From Methanobacteriota archaeon (GTDB taxonomy: Archaea; Thermoplasmatota; Poseidoniia; Poseidoniales; Thalassarchaeaceae), in contig PAYF01000039.1 in the NCBI GenBank assembly GCA_002714745.1, positions 3,751 through 11,626 of the forward strand: a stretch of DNA of 7,876 bases. Reading direction: 5' to 3'. The notes beneath the pieces were generated by a model. That model was not told the origin of the DNA. It saw nothing but the letters and a program-made list of their open reading frames with translations, and did no database searches. Shown piece after piece: positions 1 through 7,129 of the stretch (within the stretch, counting starts at the first letter, position 1; the number at the start of each line of letters is the position of its first letter). The position numbers were made by a program, and so were the translations under genes.

Positions 1-332
1 AACCTGTCGAATGTGTTACGAATCTCTTCGGGAACATCATCCCAATCCTTCTCGGTGGCTTCTGAAGAGCGTAGATAGTAGCAGATTGAATCGAAGTCGA
101 TTTCACCTAGGGCGCCTGTATTGCCCCAATTGGGCATCGGGCGCTCAATGAAGTGCTTGTAGGCCTTGACACGAATCTCAGTCATCCATTCCGGCTCTTC
201 CTTGAGTTTGGAAATCTCCCTAACTACTTCCTCGGAGAGGCCGAAGTCGAATCTAATGGTCGAACTCTCGGAGTCATTCCATCCGGCCTTGTAGTCTCCC
301 ACAGCATCTCTGGCTTCTTGATTGTCAGGCAT
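1..332 (-). CDS. sufB: SufB, Fe-S cluster assembly scaffold subunit (N-terminal part, cut by window edge)
   Basis: The first 110 codons are visible, and the frame stays open past the left edge. SufB is the core scaffold of the SUF system: with SufC and usually SufD it forms a cytosolic SufBCD complex on which Fe-S clusters are built. Reading from the ATG at 332, the translation has the typical SufB N-terminal signature: a Lys-Glu-Glu-Pro-Glu-Trp-Met stretch near residues 44-50, then RPMPNWG at 64-70, IDFDSICYY at 78-86, and WDDVPEEIRNTFD at 97-109. The PMPNWG and DVPEEI-NTFD blocks are hallmarks of the family. The ATG overlaps the sufC stop codon by one base (TAATG) and follows a strong Shine-Dalgarno, so translation is probably coupled to sufC. 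The C-terminal beta-helix and cluster-assembly residues lie outside the window, as would sufD if it is present. Identification is confident from the N-terminal motifs. Confidence 0.93.
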   Translation of the reverse strand, partial: MPDNQEARDAVGDYKAGWNDSESSTIRFDFGLSEEVVREISKLKEEPEWMTEIRVKAYKHFIERPMPNWGNTGALGEIDFDSICYYLRSSEATEKDWDDVPEEIRNTFDR

Positions 333-1120
333 TAGAAGGCCTCCTTTGCTGCAGCTGCTTTCTCGACCCAGTCATAACCGTTCTCTTCGAGTTGGGTTGC
401 CAAATCGGGACCTCCAGAAGCGACAATTTTTCCCCCAATCAGGACGTGTATATAATCTGGCTTTACATGCTCAAGAATCCTTGAGTAGTGAGTAATTATC
501 AAGGCGCCCGAATCAGTTCCTCTGACTGCCTGATTCACTCCAGATGCAACAGTCTTGATTCCGTCTATGTCTAGTCCGCTGTCCGTCTCATCCAAGATTG
601 CGAGTTTGGGTTGCAGCAGCATCATCTGTAGGATCTCGAATCGCTTCTTCTCGCCGCCGCTGAATCCGTCATTGACGTATCTTGATAGGAAACTACGAGG
701 AATATCCAACGTATCCATTGCCTCATTCAATTCATTCCTGAACTGAGCCCCCTTGGCCGCCTCTTCTCCCCTGATGCTCGCTACTGACTTACGCAGGAAG
801 TTTCCTACCTGCAGCCCGGGAACGGCTTGAGGATATTGGAAGGAGAGAAACACCCCTCGGCGCGCGCGCTCCCAAGGATCTTCGTCGAGCAGACTATCTC
901 CATTGAGTATTACACTGCCCTGCTCGACCTCATAATCCGGGTGCCCCATAATCACATTCGCAGCAGTTGTCTTTCCACTTCCATTTCGGCCCATGATGGC
1001 GTGAATTTCCCCTGGGAGAATCCTCAAATCTATGCCTTTGAGAATACTCGTTCCATCTATCCCGACATGCAAGTCAATGATTTCCATCAAGGCATCGGGC
1101 TGCTCGGATGCGGCTGTCAT
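332..1120 (-). CDS. sufC: SufC, ABC-type ATPase of the SUF Fe-S assembly complex
   Basis: This 262-residue protein has the usual SufC length and is the soluble ATPase that drives conformational change in the SufBCD scaffold; it is not a transporter. All ABC motifs are visible: Walker A GRNGSGKTT at 44-52, Q-loop Gln95 in FLSFQYP, signature FSGGEKKR at 153-160, Walker B LAILDETDSGLD at 173-184, and the switch His211 in IITHY. The Glu-Thr-Asp-Ser-Gly-Leu-Asp form of the D-loop and the FSGGEKKR signature are typical of SufC rather than of other ABC ATPases. The family core begins at about residue 11, so the chosen ATG at 1120 adds a short N-terminal extension; Met12 (1087) is the alternative. 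I prefer 1120 because a TATA-like box lies 23-30 bases upstream, as expected for a leaderless archaeal mRNA. It is the first gene of a sufC-sufB operon, divergent from an Nfu gene. Confidence 0.96.
   Translation of the reverse strand: MTAASEQPDALMEIIDLHVGIDGTSILKGIDLRILPGEIHAIMGRNGSGKTTAANVIMGHPDYEVEQGSVILNGDSLLDEDPWERARRGVFLSFQYPQAVPGLQVGNFLRKSVASIRGEEAAKGAQFRNELNEAMDTLDIPRSFLSRYVNDGFSGGEKKRFEILQMMLLQPKLAILDETDSGLDIDGIKTVASGVNQAVRGTDSGALIITHYSRILEHVKPDYIHVLIGGKIVASGGPDLATQLEENGYDWVEKAAAAKEAF
340..346 (-). promoter_or_regulatory. Shine-Dalgarno for sufB inside sufC
   Basis: The minus strand reads AAGGAGG with a 7-base spacer to the sufB ATG at 332. It is embedded in the last sense codons of sufC (Lys-Glu-Ala). 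It is a full match to the anti-Shine-Dalgarno core and, with the TAATG overlap, supports sufB re-initiation by ribosomes finishing sufC. The upstream sufC gene itself has no such motif. Confidence 0.8.
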
Positions 1121-1142
1121 GAAATATTCTCGGAATCGCCCC

Positions 1143-1150
1143 CTTTTGAA
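1143..1150 (-). promoter_or_regulatory. Probable archaeal TATA box for sufCB
   Basis: The minus strand reads TTCAAAAG, centred about 26 bases upstream of the sufC ATG at 1120, which is the usual TATA-to-start distance of archaeal promoters. Transcription would then begin at or next to the ATG, giving a leaderless mRNA, consistent with the absence of a Shine-Dalgarno before sufC. The match to the TATA consensus is only moderate and I could not define a BRE, so the call rests mainly on position. Confidence 0.45.
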
Positions 1151-1174
1151 TGTCTGCTTGTGTTTTTGGTCACC

Positions 1175-1182
1175 CTAAAATC
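1175..1182 (+). promoter_or_regulatory. Probable archaeal TATA box for the Nfu gene
   Basis: CTAAAATC is centred about 26 bases before the GTG codon at 1204 in the Nfu reading frame. This again fits a leaderless transcript and argues that translation starts at GTG 1204 rather than at the ATG at 1150, which lies upstream of this box. Together with the sufC box on the other strand it forms a compact divergent promoter within 1121-1203. Confidence 0.45.
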
Positions 1183-1203
1183 ACATTACCTCTCCGCCTG
1201 TTC

Positions 1204-1698
1204 GTGAAGGAGTCACGAGATTCATCAGAACCCGCCTCCGATTCTCTGGAGGAAGTCTATAGGGAGCAAATTATGGATGCAATGAAAATAGAGTCGGAAA
1301 GGAGAATTCACGAAACTCATGACCCCGATGAGATAGCTAGATTGGAAGCACTCTCTCTGGTTGAATTGACCAAGTCGGATAACCCTGATCTGGTTCCAGC
1401 TTTGATGGCAAGACTCGGACCAGTTAGGGCAGCATTGGACGGCCACGGAGGTGGATTGGTGGTGACAGAAAGCCGAGTCGAGAATACCACGATAGGAGAC
1501 TGCCTCTCACTAATTATCGACCTCGATGGTGCTTGCGTTTCGTGCGGTGCTGCACCCGGAACTCTGCAGGGAATCCAAGATGATTTACTGATGGATCCGG
1601 AGGTGATTGAGGTGAGATTTAACTCCGGGATGCTGGAGTGGTTCGATGAACTACAGCGAGAGTTTGTCCTCAAGCACGGCGGAGTGACCTTCGTTTAG
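1204..1698 (+). CDS. NifU C-terminal-domain (Nfu-type) Fe-S scaffold/carrier protein
   Basis: The C-terminal half matches the Nfu domain: VRAALDGHGGGL (VRPAL-x-HGG in the family) followed by LDGACVSCGAAPGTLQ, with the Cys-x2-Cys pair (Cys111 and Cys114 from the GTG start) that binds a bridging Fe-S cluster, then a short acidic helix and VIEVRF. Such proteins accept clusters from SUF or ISC scaffolds and pass them to apoproteins, which fits the divergent sufCB neighbours. The usual CPSS after the first Cys pair is CGAA here. The N-terminal 70 or so residues are charged and probably helical (about 30-60), and I do not recognise them. Start choice: GTG 1204 (164 residues) has a TATA-like box 26 bases upstream. 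ATG 1150 would lie upstream of that box and adds a sequence that does not look conserved. ATG 1273, preceded by AGGGAG six bases upstream, is a shorter alternative. The gene ends overlapping the oppositely directed Maf gene by 4 bases. Confidence 0.85.
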   Translation: MKESRDSSEPASDSLEEVYREQIMDAMKIESERRIHETHDPDEIARLEALSLVELTKSDNPDLVPALMARLGPVRAALDGHGGGLVVTESRVENTTIGDCLSLIIDLDGACVSCGAAPGTLQGIQDDLLMDPEVIEVRFNSGMLEWFDELQREFVLKHGGVTFV

Positions 1699-2330
1699 TC
1701 CATTAACGAAGATACAACTCCCATGGCACCATTAGCGAATCCAAGAACAGTCACTTCTGCACCCTCGACCAAGGCCGCATGCTCTCCAGCCATTCCGGCT
1801 AAGTCGTATGCTCCAGCCTTGCCCTTCCAAGAACCACTTGATATGAGATTAGCCAGATCATCTTGAGTCAGTTCATCGAACTCGACAACAGCAGAATCAG
1901 TCCATATGTCTGCAACCCATCCTCCGTGGAGAATCTCAGTTCCTTTTATTCCACAGGCGGGCGAGTATAGGATTGCTGTAGAGGACCAAACCCGATGCCT
2001 CCTCCCTGAAAGTCCTAACAGCATACTAGTAGCCATGAGTTCGTCAAGAGGCTTACCCAAAGCAATCAATGGATCTGTAGGATCTTCAACTAGGGTGTCA
2101 GATACGACTACGAAATCGGGTTTCTCACCGCTGATTGTGAGTTCTTCTGCTGCAGATTCAGCCTTAGCGGAGCAAATCATCTCGACTCGCTCATTTACCT
2201 CGATTCCACTCGGAGGGTCAATCTCATCTGAAGTCAGAGCTCTGGATTCTAATCGGATTGATTCAGATACCAGTCCGGCCATAATCTCCCGCCTGCGCTC
2301 AGAGGCTGAAGCGAGCAGTATAGCAGTCAT
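1695..2330 (-). CDS. maf: Maf-family nucleotide pyrophosphatase (YhdE/YceF type)
   Basis: The 211-residue protein has the length and ordered motifs of Maf house-cleaning enzymes, cytosolic pyrophosphatases that hydrolyse non-canonical or pyrimidine nucleoside triphosphates to monophosphates and PPi. Visible are LASASERR at 6-13 (SASPRR in most members; Pro is replaced by Glu here), SDEID at 34-38, SAKAES at 54-59, VVSDTLV at 75-81 with the expected catalytic Asp78, LGKP at 91-94, LSGRRHRV at 107-114, and GKAGAYDLAG at 170-179. Which subgroup (dTTP/UTP versus m7GTP specific) it belongs to cannot be decided by eye. The ATG at 2330 lies 9 bases after the protease stop codon and has an AGGAG ribosome site, so it is probably translated from the protease mRNA. 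The start is secure because the family normally begins with this Met-x-x-Ile-Leu-Ala-Ser block. Confidence 0.92.
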   Translation of the reverse strand: MTAILLASASERRREIMAGLVSESIRLESRALTSDEIDPPSGIEVNERVEMICSAKAESAAEELTISGEKPDFVVVSDTLVEDPTDPLIALGKPLDELMATSMLLGLSGRRHRVWSSTAILYSPACGIKGTEILHGGWVADIWTDSAVVEFDELTQDDLANLISSGSWKGKAGAYDLAGMAGEHAALVEGAEVTVLGFANGAMGVVSSLMD

Positions 2331-2335
2331 GCAAA

Positions 2336-2340
2336 CTCCT
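2336..2340 (-). promoter_or_regulatory. Shine-Dalgarno for maf overlapping the protease stop
   Basis: The minus strand runs TGAGGAGTTTGCATG: the AGGAG motif begins with the last base of the protease TGA and sits 5 bases before the Maf ATG. It fixes the Maf start and shows that maf is read as a distal gene of the protease transcript; no separate TATA box is needed. Confidence 0.75.
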
Positions 2341-5300
2341 CAGAGGACTATCCGTTCGTCGCATACCGGGCAGCTTGCCGATGAATTGCCCATTGCAACC
2401 TCGAATCTGCTTGAGCAACTCGGGCAGACTACTGGCATGTTCAACGGAGGAGGCGCAGGGGCCTCTGGAATATTTTCATGCTGATCCGTTGGCGAGTCCG
2501 GGAGGTTCAGGAGTGTAGGGGACACCTCCGGTACAGGGGTCGGAATTACCTCTTCCACCAACTCAACTTCCTCCGACACATCTGGCTGAATCTCCGCCAC
2601 CACTTTGATGTCAGACTCATCGACCACATCTACCACATCCTCTTCGAGAATAACCATCCCTGAGGCCACACCTCTGTTCCTTCTAACCCACCTAAGGCCT
2701 CTGGCAGATAGGCTCACTAATATCACAGTACAAAGCAGCAGAACGGTGATAGCAAAGCCACCAAGTAGTATGTTGAAGTTCTGCTCGTCCAAACCTAATT
2801 GGTGGCGTAACCTATCTAGAATCGAATCTCCTACATTATTGGGGTCGTAATCGTCAATCACCGCTCTAATCTGCCAACCACTAGCAGATGTGTGGATGAA
2901 TAGAGTCTCACTGCTCGAGGGAGATCTATCGACTAAGTACAGGTTTCCTAGATTGAGCCTATCGTATATGCCCAGCCACTCGCCTTCAGGGTCGATAATT
3001 CCGTAATTCACCTGTGGACCAGTCGGGCCAACCAAATCGAATAGAATCTGGACACCTCTATTTGTCTCTACAAGTTCCATCGCTGTCATCCCCCTAGCAG
3101 GGAATGTAGCGGTTAGATTGTTGATCGCGTTGAATGATGAATCAGCTATCATTGCCACCATCTCAGCATCAACTCCCTCGCCCTGCTTCCAAGTCGCTAC
3201 AATCTTCTCATCATCGCCAATCACAAACACCTTCATCTTTGCAAGAGTAACATCATCCGCGACGGATTTCCTGTATGTCCAAGATGACTGTTCAATCAAT
3301 CCATGTGCATACCACAGCCCATGTCTCTCTATTCCCGTGGAGTCGCTCCTAGTGGATTTGTAAAGTATATGGGCACCTTCGTCATCTCCGAACTCCACCT
3401 CTAGAGCAGTGGTCTCTCCGGGAATCAGATCAATCTCATCGACCACATTAGGCGTTAGTGACCAGTCCGAGGACTTAGTGGGTGCGTCTGCGTATAGCAT
3501 GAAGACACTGGTCTGGTCTCCGAACGAGCCGGAAACCATCATCTCACGGTGATAACCTGAGACCAGTATCTCCGAATCTTCTACGTCGATGTCAATTCCC
3601 CAGTACTTGCCATCAGAAAGCAAAATCGGCTCCATTAGGTCCTGAATCGGCGTCATCTCACAACTAGCATCGATAGTAGAGTAACTCAGAGTCTGCCTAA
3701 AGTAACCTGAGGAGTCAATGAAACGCCTTGTCCATACTATGTGGGCCCAACCGTCCTCTGTGCTGCTGAAGGTCAAATCTCCGGACCACATCTCATCCAA
3801 TACATTCGTACACGAGGTCAACATTCTGTTTGAATTCAGGCGATAAAGGGAAAGGACACCTTCCTTTTCAGTGATTACCAATCCCTCATCATCAAGATCA
3901 ATCAGTCTTATTGGGACCTCTCCAGTGCCGAATGCCAGGGACCGCGAACCAGCCAAGGTGGATTCATCGACGAGTACAGTGGATTCGACTTGGTTATTTG
4001 ACCAGTCCAAATCTGCTAATCCGGACCCGGCAACTGTTACTCTGACATGGACAGGCCCTGACTCGTTCATGCGATGGGCGAAGGAGATTTGCGAGGCACC
4101 TTGGCCCATGACTAGAGGAATCGCTGTTGATGACACCAAAACCCAGCCGAGACCGTTGTGAATCTCCAAGGAGGCCTCGACGCTTGTTGCATCGGTGGAT
4201 CCCAGATTGTCTACTCTGGCAGTAATCAAGAACTGTTCGTTGGGGCGTGGAATTGGAGGCTCAGTCCTGACTGCTCCGTCTCTGAATGCTAGATCAATTC
4301 CTTGGGGCCGTTGAATCACAGGGAACGTGATTGACTGATCGTTATCTGTCTCATCCAACTCCTCAATAGTATTTGCAGGGTCCAGAGAGACTAGCACAGT
4401 CTTGTCTCCGATAGTGGTAGGATTCCAGTACAGAACTACTTCTACTATATCGCCACTATCGATACTCGGCAACACCATCTCATCCTTGCGCGCCCCATCC
4501 TCGTACAGTGATATGGCCAAGTTAGAGGCAGTCATGTCGCCGTCGTTGCGGATCTCAGTCCTTACCTCAAGGAAGGTATTGACATAGGTCTCACTGATTG
4601 GGACTCCGTACTCCTCTACGGACAATCCAGTCCTGAATATCAGATTGGGTGCAGGTGGGTCATTATCGACCTCGACAACCCTCTTGACCTCCTCTGAGTA
4701 GATGCCGTCACCGCTGACCATTCTGGCTGAAATTCTGTAGAATCCATCATCGACTTCTTCTGTGTCCCACGTCACCGACCAGTCTCCATTCGAACTGCCA
4801 CTGCCTCCGAAGGTCTGCGCAGTCTCCCACGGTTCAGTCCCGATTCTCCATTGAACAGTGCCGCCATTGACGGAATCCCATGTGCCGAAGACATTGACAC
4901 TTTCCGAAACGGCCGTCTGACCGCTGGGACCTCCCATAGTAACTGCAACGAGACCTACTTCGTGCTTCTGCTCGACAACCTCGCTCCACTGCTCAAACTC
5001 ATTTCTGGCTTGAGCCTCGATGATTACTTCGATTACCTCGATTTCATCCTCTGTAAACTCGGGCAGAGTGAAAGGAGTGGTCCAATTTGCAGTGCCTTGG
5101 GCTGCGTGCCAGTCGACTAGCACGACCTCCTGTTTCGGCTCACCCTCCGGTCTGTGAGAGTAGGAGACTCTAACCGAAACCTCCTCAATCGTGCCGTTGG
5201 TATCCTTATCCTCGTCTATATGCCCTCTAGCGCTGTAGGTCTCACCCTCGACCAACCACGCCTCTTCCTCTGGACTCTCCATCACAACCCAATCTCCAGA

Positions 5301-7061
5301 ACCGGTTGGAGGGGGGTCTGTGCCATTGCCAGGTCCAGGATCGACGTTACCTCCGAGCATTGCATTCAGAATCATATTGCCATCGATGATTCCGAATCCA
5401 TAGTCCTCATTCCATCTGTTGCTGATATCTGGAAGCGAAGCTTGACCTCTAGTCTCTGAATTATTCTGCAGTAGGTCCTTGACTTCCTGAGGCTTCAATC
5501 CATCATCTATCTGGAGCATTACAGCGACGAAACCCGCTACTGCAGGACAGGACATGCTGGTACCTGTCATCTGGGTGTAACTGTCCTCGGCCAGAGGCTT
5601 GGGGGCACCAGGCAAGGAGCTACTTGAAGCTGCATGCTGAGCAGACATAATGTTCGACCCGGGAGCTACAACTGTAGGTTTGAGTTCCTCCCATTCATTG
5701 TCATCACCATCGTCCTCCCTCGGCCCTGAGTTCGAGTAGGAGGCAATCATATCGTCGCCACGCTCGATGGTGTTCTCATCGTCGACTGCACCGACGGTGA
5801 TGGCGCTGTCAGAGGCTCCCACCGAGGTCACTCTGCGCTTACCATCGTTGCCAATCGCAGCTACAGGCACTACTCCAGCTTCAGCAGCAGCATCCACAGC
5901 CCTAGCATCAGCATTAGTGCCGTTGTCTCCTGGATCATCATCGCCACCTGGGCTAGCGGATCCAAAGGACATGGACATCACTTGTATTCCTTCGCTGGAA
6001 TCGTTGTTACCCCAGTCCGTATCTGCATTGTCGACCACCCATTGAATTCCTCTGAGAGTCGCCGCTGAGTTGGTCGCTCCGGCATCAGTCATGACCTTGA
6101 CATCGACTAGATACGCCCCTGGCGCATATCCCTGATTGATTCGACGAGAGTCACCCGTTCCTAGGGCGATTCCTGCAACGTGAGTGCCATGACCATCTCC
6201 GTCATCAGGATCTACATCTTCGCAGTCCTGTGAGCTCCATGAAGTAGCATCGCAACCCGCCACCCACTTCGGGTCTGCTAGTTCGTCGGGATCCTTCTCG
6301 TTGTCGTTGTTCGAGTCGGAGAAGTCATCTAGGGAGAAGTGCTCGTTGTCTACGCCGGTATCAAGAATTGCAATTACTACACCCGAACCATCGTAACCGA
6401 AGTCTCGCATGGTTTCGTCAAAGATATCGGAGTCTCTGACCTTTGAGCCACGTGTAGCCTTATCCAATAAGGGTACAATGACGTTCTGCTCTTCTATCAT
6501 CACCACTCCATCCAACAACCAGATGTCAATCAGTGAACTTACAGGGACATGGTCGATGACAATTGAATCAAGGATGCCTAGAGGGTCGAACCACGAACCC
6601 TCTTCCTGCCATCCATGGTTAAACAGTACCTGCTTAATGGCATCAATATCATCGGACCCTGGATGCCATGAATAATCCACTACTATGGCAACTGTGGGAA
6701 ACCCATCTGCTCCGGTTATCGAGGTGGTCGAGACAGAAACCCTCTGACCAGCGATTATCTTCTGCAATCTGTCATCCATGCCATTGGAATCCATGTCATA
6801 CCAGTAGCCGAACCACCAACCGGGCTCCTCGACAGGCCAACCTGACCCAGATGGTGGAAATCCGGGCGACCTATCTTTGTCCGGGCAGACATTTTCTCCA
6901 CACATTAGAGGAGGCAAATCTGCATCATCGAAATCTTCTGAGACATCATGCGACTGTTGCTCTGGCGTAGGCACTAGAGCTCCTGCAGCCACCGAGACAT
7001 CCATCACGAACACCAGAAGCGCTAGGATTACAGGAATCCTCATTCCGGTGCTATTTCGCAT
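2340..7061 (-). CDS. Giant secreted, membrane-anchored subtilisin-like (S8) serine protease with CARDB-like repeats and cytoplasmic zinc ribbon
   Basis: From ATG 7061 the protein has 1573 residues. Order: signal peptide 1-28 (basic n-region, hydrophobic core, AGA before the likely cut); Ca-type motif DMDSNGMDD at 89-97; propeptide-like region about 105-220; S8 catalytic domain about 220-570 with Asp234 (AILDTGV), His291 (GDGHGTHVAG), oxyanion Asn405 (AIGND) and Ser502 (GTSMSCP), so the triad is complete; Pro/Gly linker; beta-rich domains about 590-800; two CARDB-like modules about 805-915 and 922-1034; a beta-propeller-like region about 1040-1405; one transmembrane helix about 1431-1452 followed by SARGLRWVRR; an acidic, Pro-rich tail; and a C-terminal zinc ribbon (Cys1546, 1549, 1564, 1567). 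It probably degrades proteins at the cell surface. Extracellular cysteines C54/C59, C270/C280 and C1084/C1134 could form disulfides. An open frame extends to TTG 7139, but that adds a Cys-rich stretch before the signal peptide and covers the TATA box. ATG 7043 is also possible. Rhomboid lies upstream, Maf downstream. Confidence 0.93.
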   Translation of the reverse strand: MRNSTGMRIPVILALLVFVMDVSVAAGALVPTPEQQSHDVSEDFDDADLPPLMCGENVCPDKDRSPGFPPSGSGWPVEEPGWWFGYWYDMDSNGMDDRLQKIIAGQRVSVSTTSITGADGFPTVAIVVDYSWHPGSDDIDAIKQVLFNHGWQEEGSWFDPLGILDSIVIDHVPVSSLIDIWLLDGVVMIEEQNVIVPLLDKATRGSKVRDSDIFDETMRDFGYDGSGVVIAILDTGVDNEHFSLDDFSDSNNDNEKDPDELADPKWVAGCDATSWSSQDCEDVDPDDGDGHGTHVAGIALGTGDSRRINQGYAPGAYLVDVKVMTDAGATNSAATLRGIQWVVDNADTDWGNNDSSEGIQVMSMSFGSASPGGDDDPGDNGTNADARAVDAAAEAGVVPVAAIGNDGKRRVTSVGASDSAITVGAVDDENTIERGDDMIASYSNSGPREDDGDDNEWEELKPTVVAPGSNIMSAQHAASSSSLPGAPKPLAEDSYTQMTGTSMSCPAVAGFVAVMLQIDDGLKPQEVKDLLQNNSETRGQASLPDISNRWNEDYGFGIIDGNMILNAMLGGNVDPGPGNGTDPPPTGSGDWVVMESPEEEAWLVEGETYSARGHIDEDKDTNGTIEEVSVRVSYSHRPEGEPKQEVVLVDWHAAQGTANWTTPFTLPEFTEDEIEVIEVIIEAQARNEFEQWSEVVEQKHEVGLVAVTMGGPSGQTAVSESVNVFGTWDSVNGGTVQWRIGTEPWETAQTFGGSGSSNGDWSVTWDTEEVDDGFYRISARMVSGDGIYSEEVKRVVEVDNDPPAPNLIFRTGLSVEEYGVPISETYVNTFLEVRTEIRNDGDMTASNLAISLYEDGARKDEMVLPSIDSGDIVEVVLYWNPTTIGDKTVLVSLDPANTIEELDETDNDQSITFPVIQRPQGIDLAFRDGAVRTEPPIPRPNEQFLITARVDNLGSTDATSVEASLEIHNGLGWVLVSSTAIPLVMGQGASQISFAHRMNESGPVHVRVTVAGSGLADLDWSNNQVESTVLVDESTLAGSRSLAFGTGEVPIRLIDLDDEGLVITEKEGVLSLYRLNSNRMLTSCTNVLDEMWSGDLTFSSTEDGWAHIVWTRRFIDSSGYFRQTLSYSTIDASCEMTPIQDLMEPILLSDGKYWGIDIDVEDSEILVSGYHREMMVSGSFGDQTSVFMLYADAPTKSSDWSLTPNVVDEIDLIPGETTALEVEFGDDEGAHILYKSTRSDSTGIERHGLWYAHGLIEQSSWTYRKSVADDVTLAKMKVFVIGDDEKIVATWKQGEGVDAEMVAMIADSSFNAINNLTATFPARGMTAMELVETNRGVQILFDLVGPTGPQVNYGIIDPEGEWLGIYDRLNLGNLYLVDRSPSSSETLFIHTSASGWQIRAVIDDYDPNNVGDSILDRLRHQLGLDEQNFNILLGGFAITVLLLCTVILVSLSARGLRWVRRNRGVASGMVILEEDVVDVVDESDIKVVAEIQPDVSEEVELVEEVIPTPVPEVSPTLLNLPDSPTDQHENIPEAPAPPPLNMPVVCPSCSSRFEVAMGNSSASCPVCDERIVL

Positions 7062-7078
7062 GGCTCTCACAGAGAGCC
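7062..7078. promoter_or_regulatory. Perfect palindrome abutting the protease start codon (candidate operator)
   Basis: GGCTCTC-ACA-GAGAGCC is a perfect inverted repeat with 7-base arms and a 3-base centre, ending exactly where the protease ATG (7061) begins. Given the TATA-like box at 7091-7098, transcription should start near 7069, in the middle of the palindrome. An RNA hairpin would then be mostly absent from that transcript, and a DNA operator for a dimeric regulator fits better. In longer mRNA reading through from the rhomboid gene, the same sequence could fold as a stem that blocks the start codon. It is a fact of sequence; the function is inferred. Confidence 0.5.
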
Positions 7079-7090
7079 AAACTCGGATGC

Positions 7091-7098
7091 TGTATAAT
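7091..7098 (-). promoter_or_regulatory. Probable TATA box for the protease gene
   Basis: The minus strand reads ATTATACA, centred about 26 bases upstream of position 7069, giving an expected leader of about 8 bases before ATG 7061. It lies in the 68-base gap between the rhomboid stop and the protease ATG, so the protease and maf may be transcribed separately from, or in addition to, read-through from rhomboid. No experimental or BRE support is visible. Confidence 0.45.
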
Positions 7099-7129
7099 CC
7101 CAACCTGTAACAGCATAGACAAAATGCGA

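Noticed and set aside
1110..1125. GAANNNTTC-type inverted repeat just before the sufC ATG
   Set aside because: Arms are only 3 bases; this is expected by chance and cannot be called an operator.
827..1207. Plus-strand open frame of 126 codons opposite sufC
   Set aside because: It is the complement of a clear ABC ATPase and shows no domain or promoter of its own.
1906..2484. Plus-strand open frame of 192 codons opposite maf and the protease 3' end
   Set aside because: It is antisense to two well-supported genes, and its translation is Ser-rich with no recognisable motif, as expected for a shadow frame.
4851..5120. Plus-strand open frame inside the protease gene
   Set aside because: It is antisense to a continuous coding region and shows no family signature; other plus-strand frames across 2478-7110 were rejected for the same reason.
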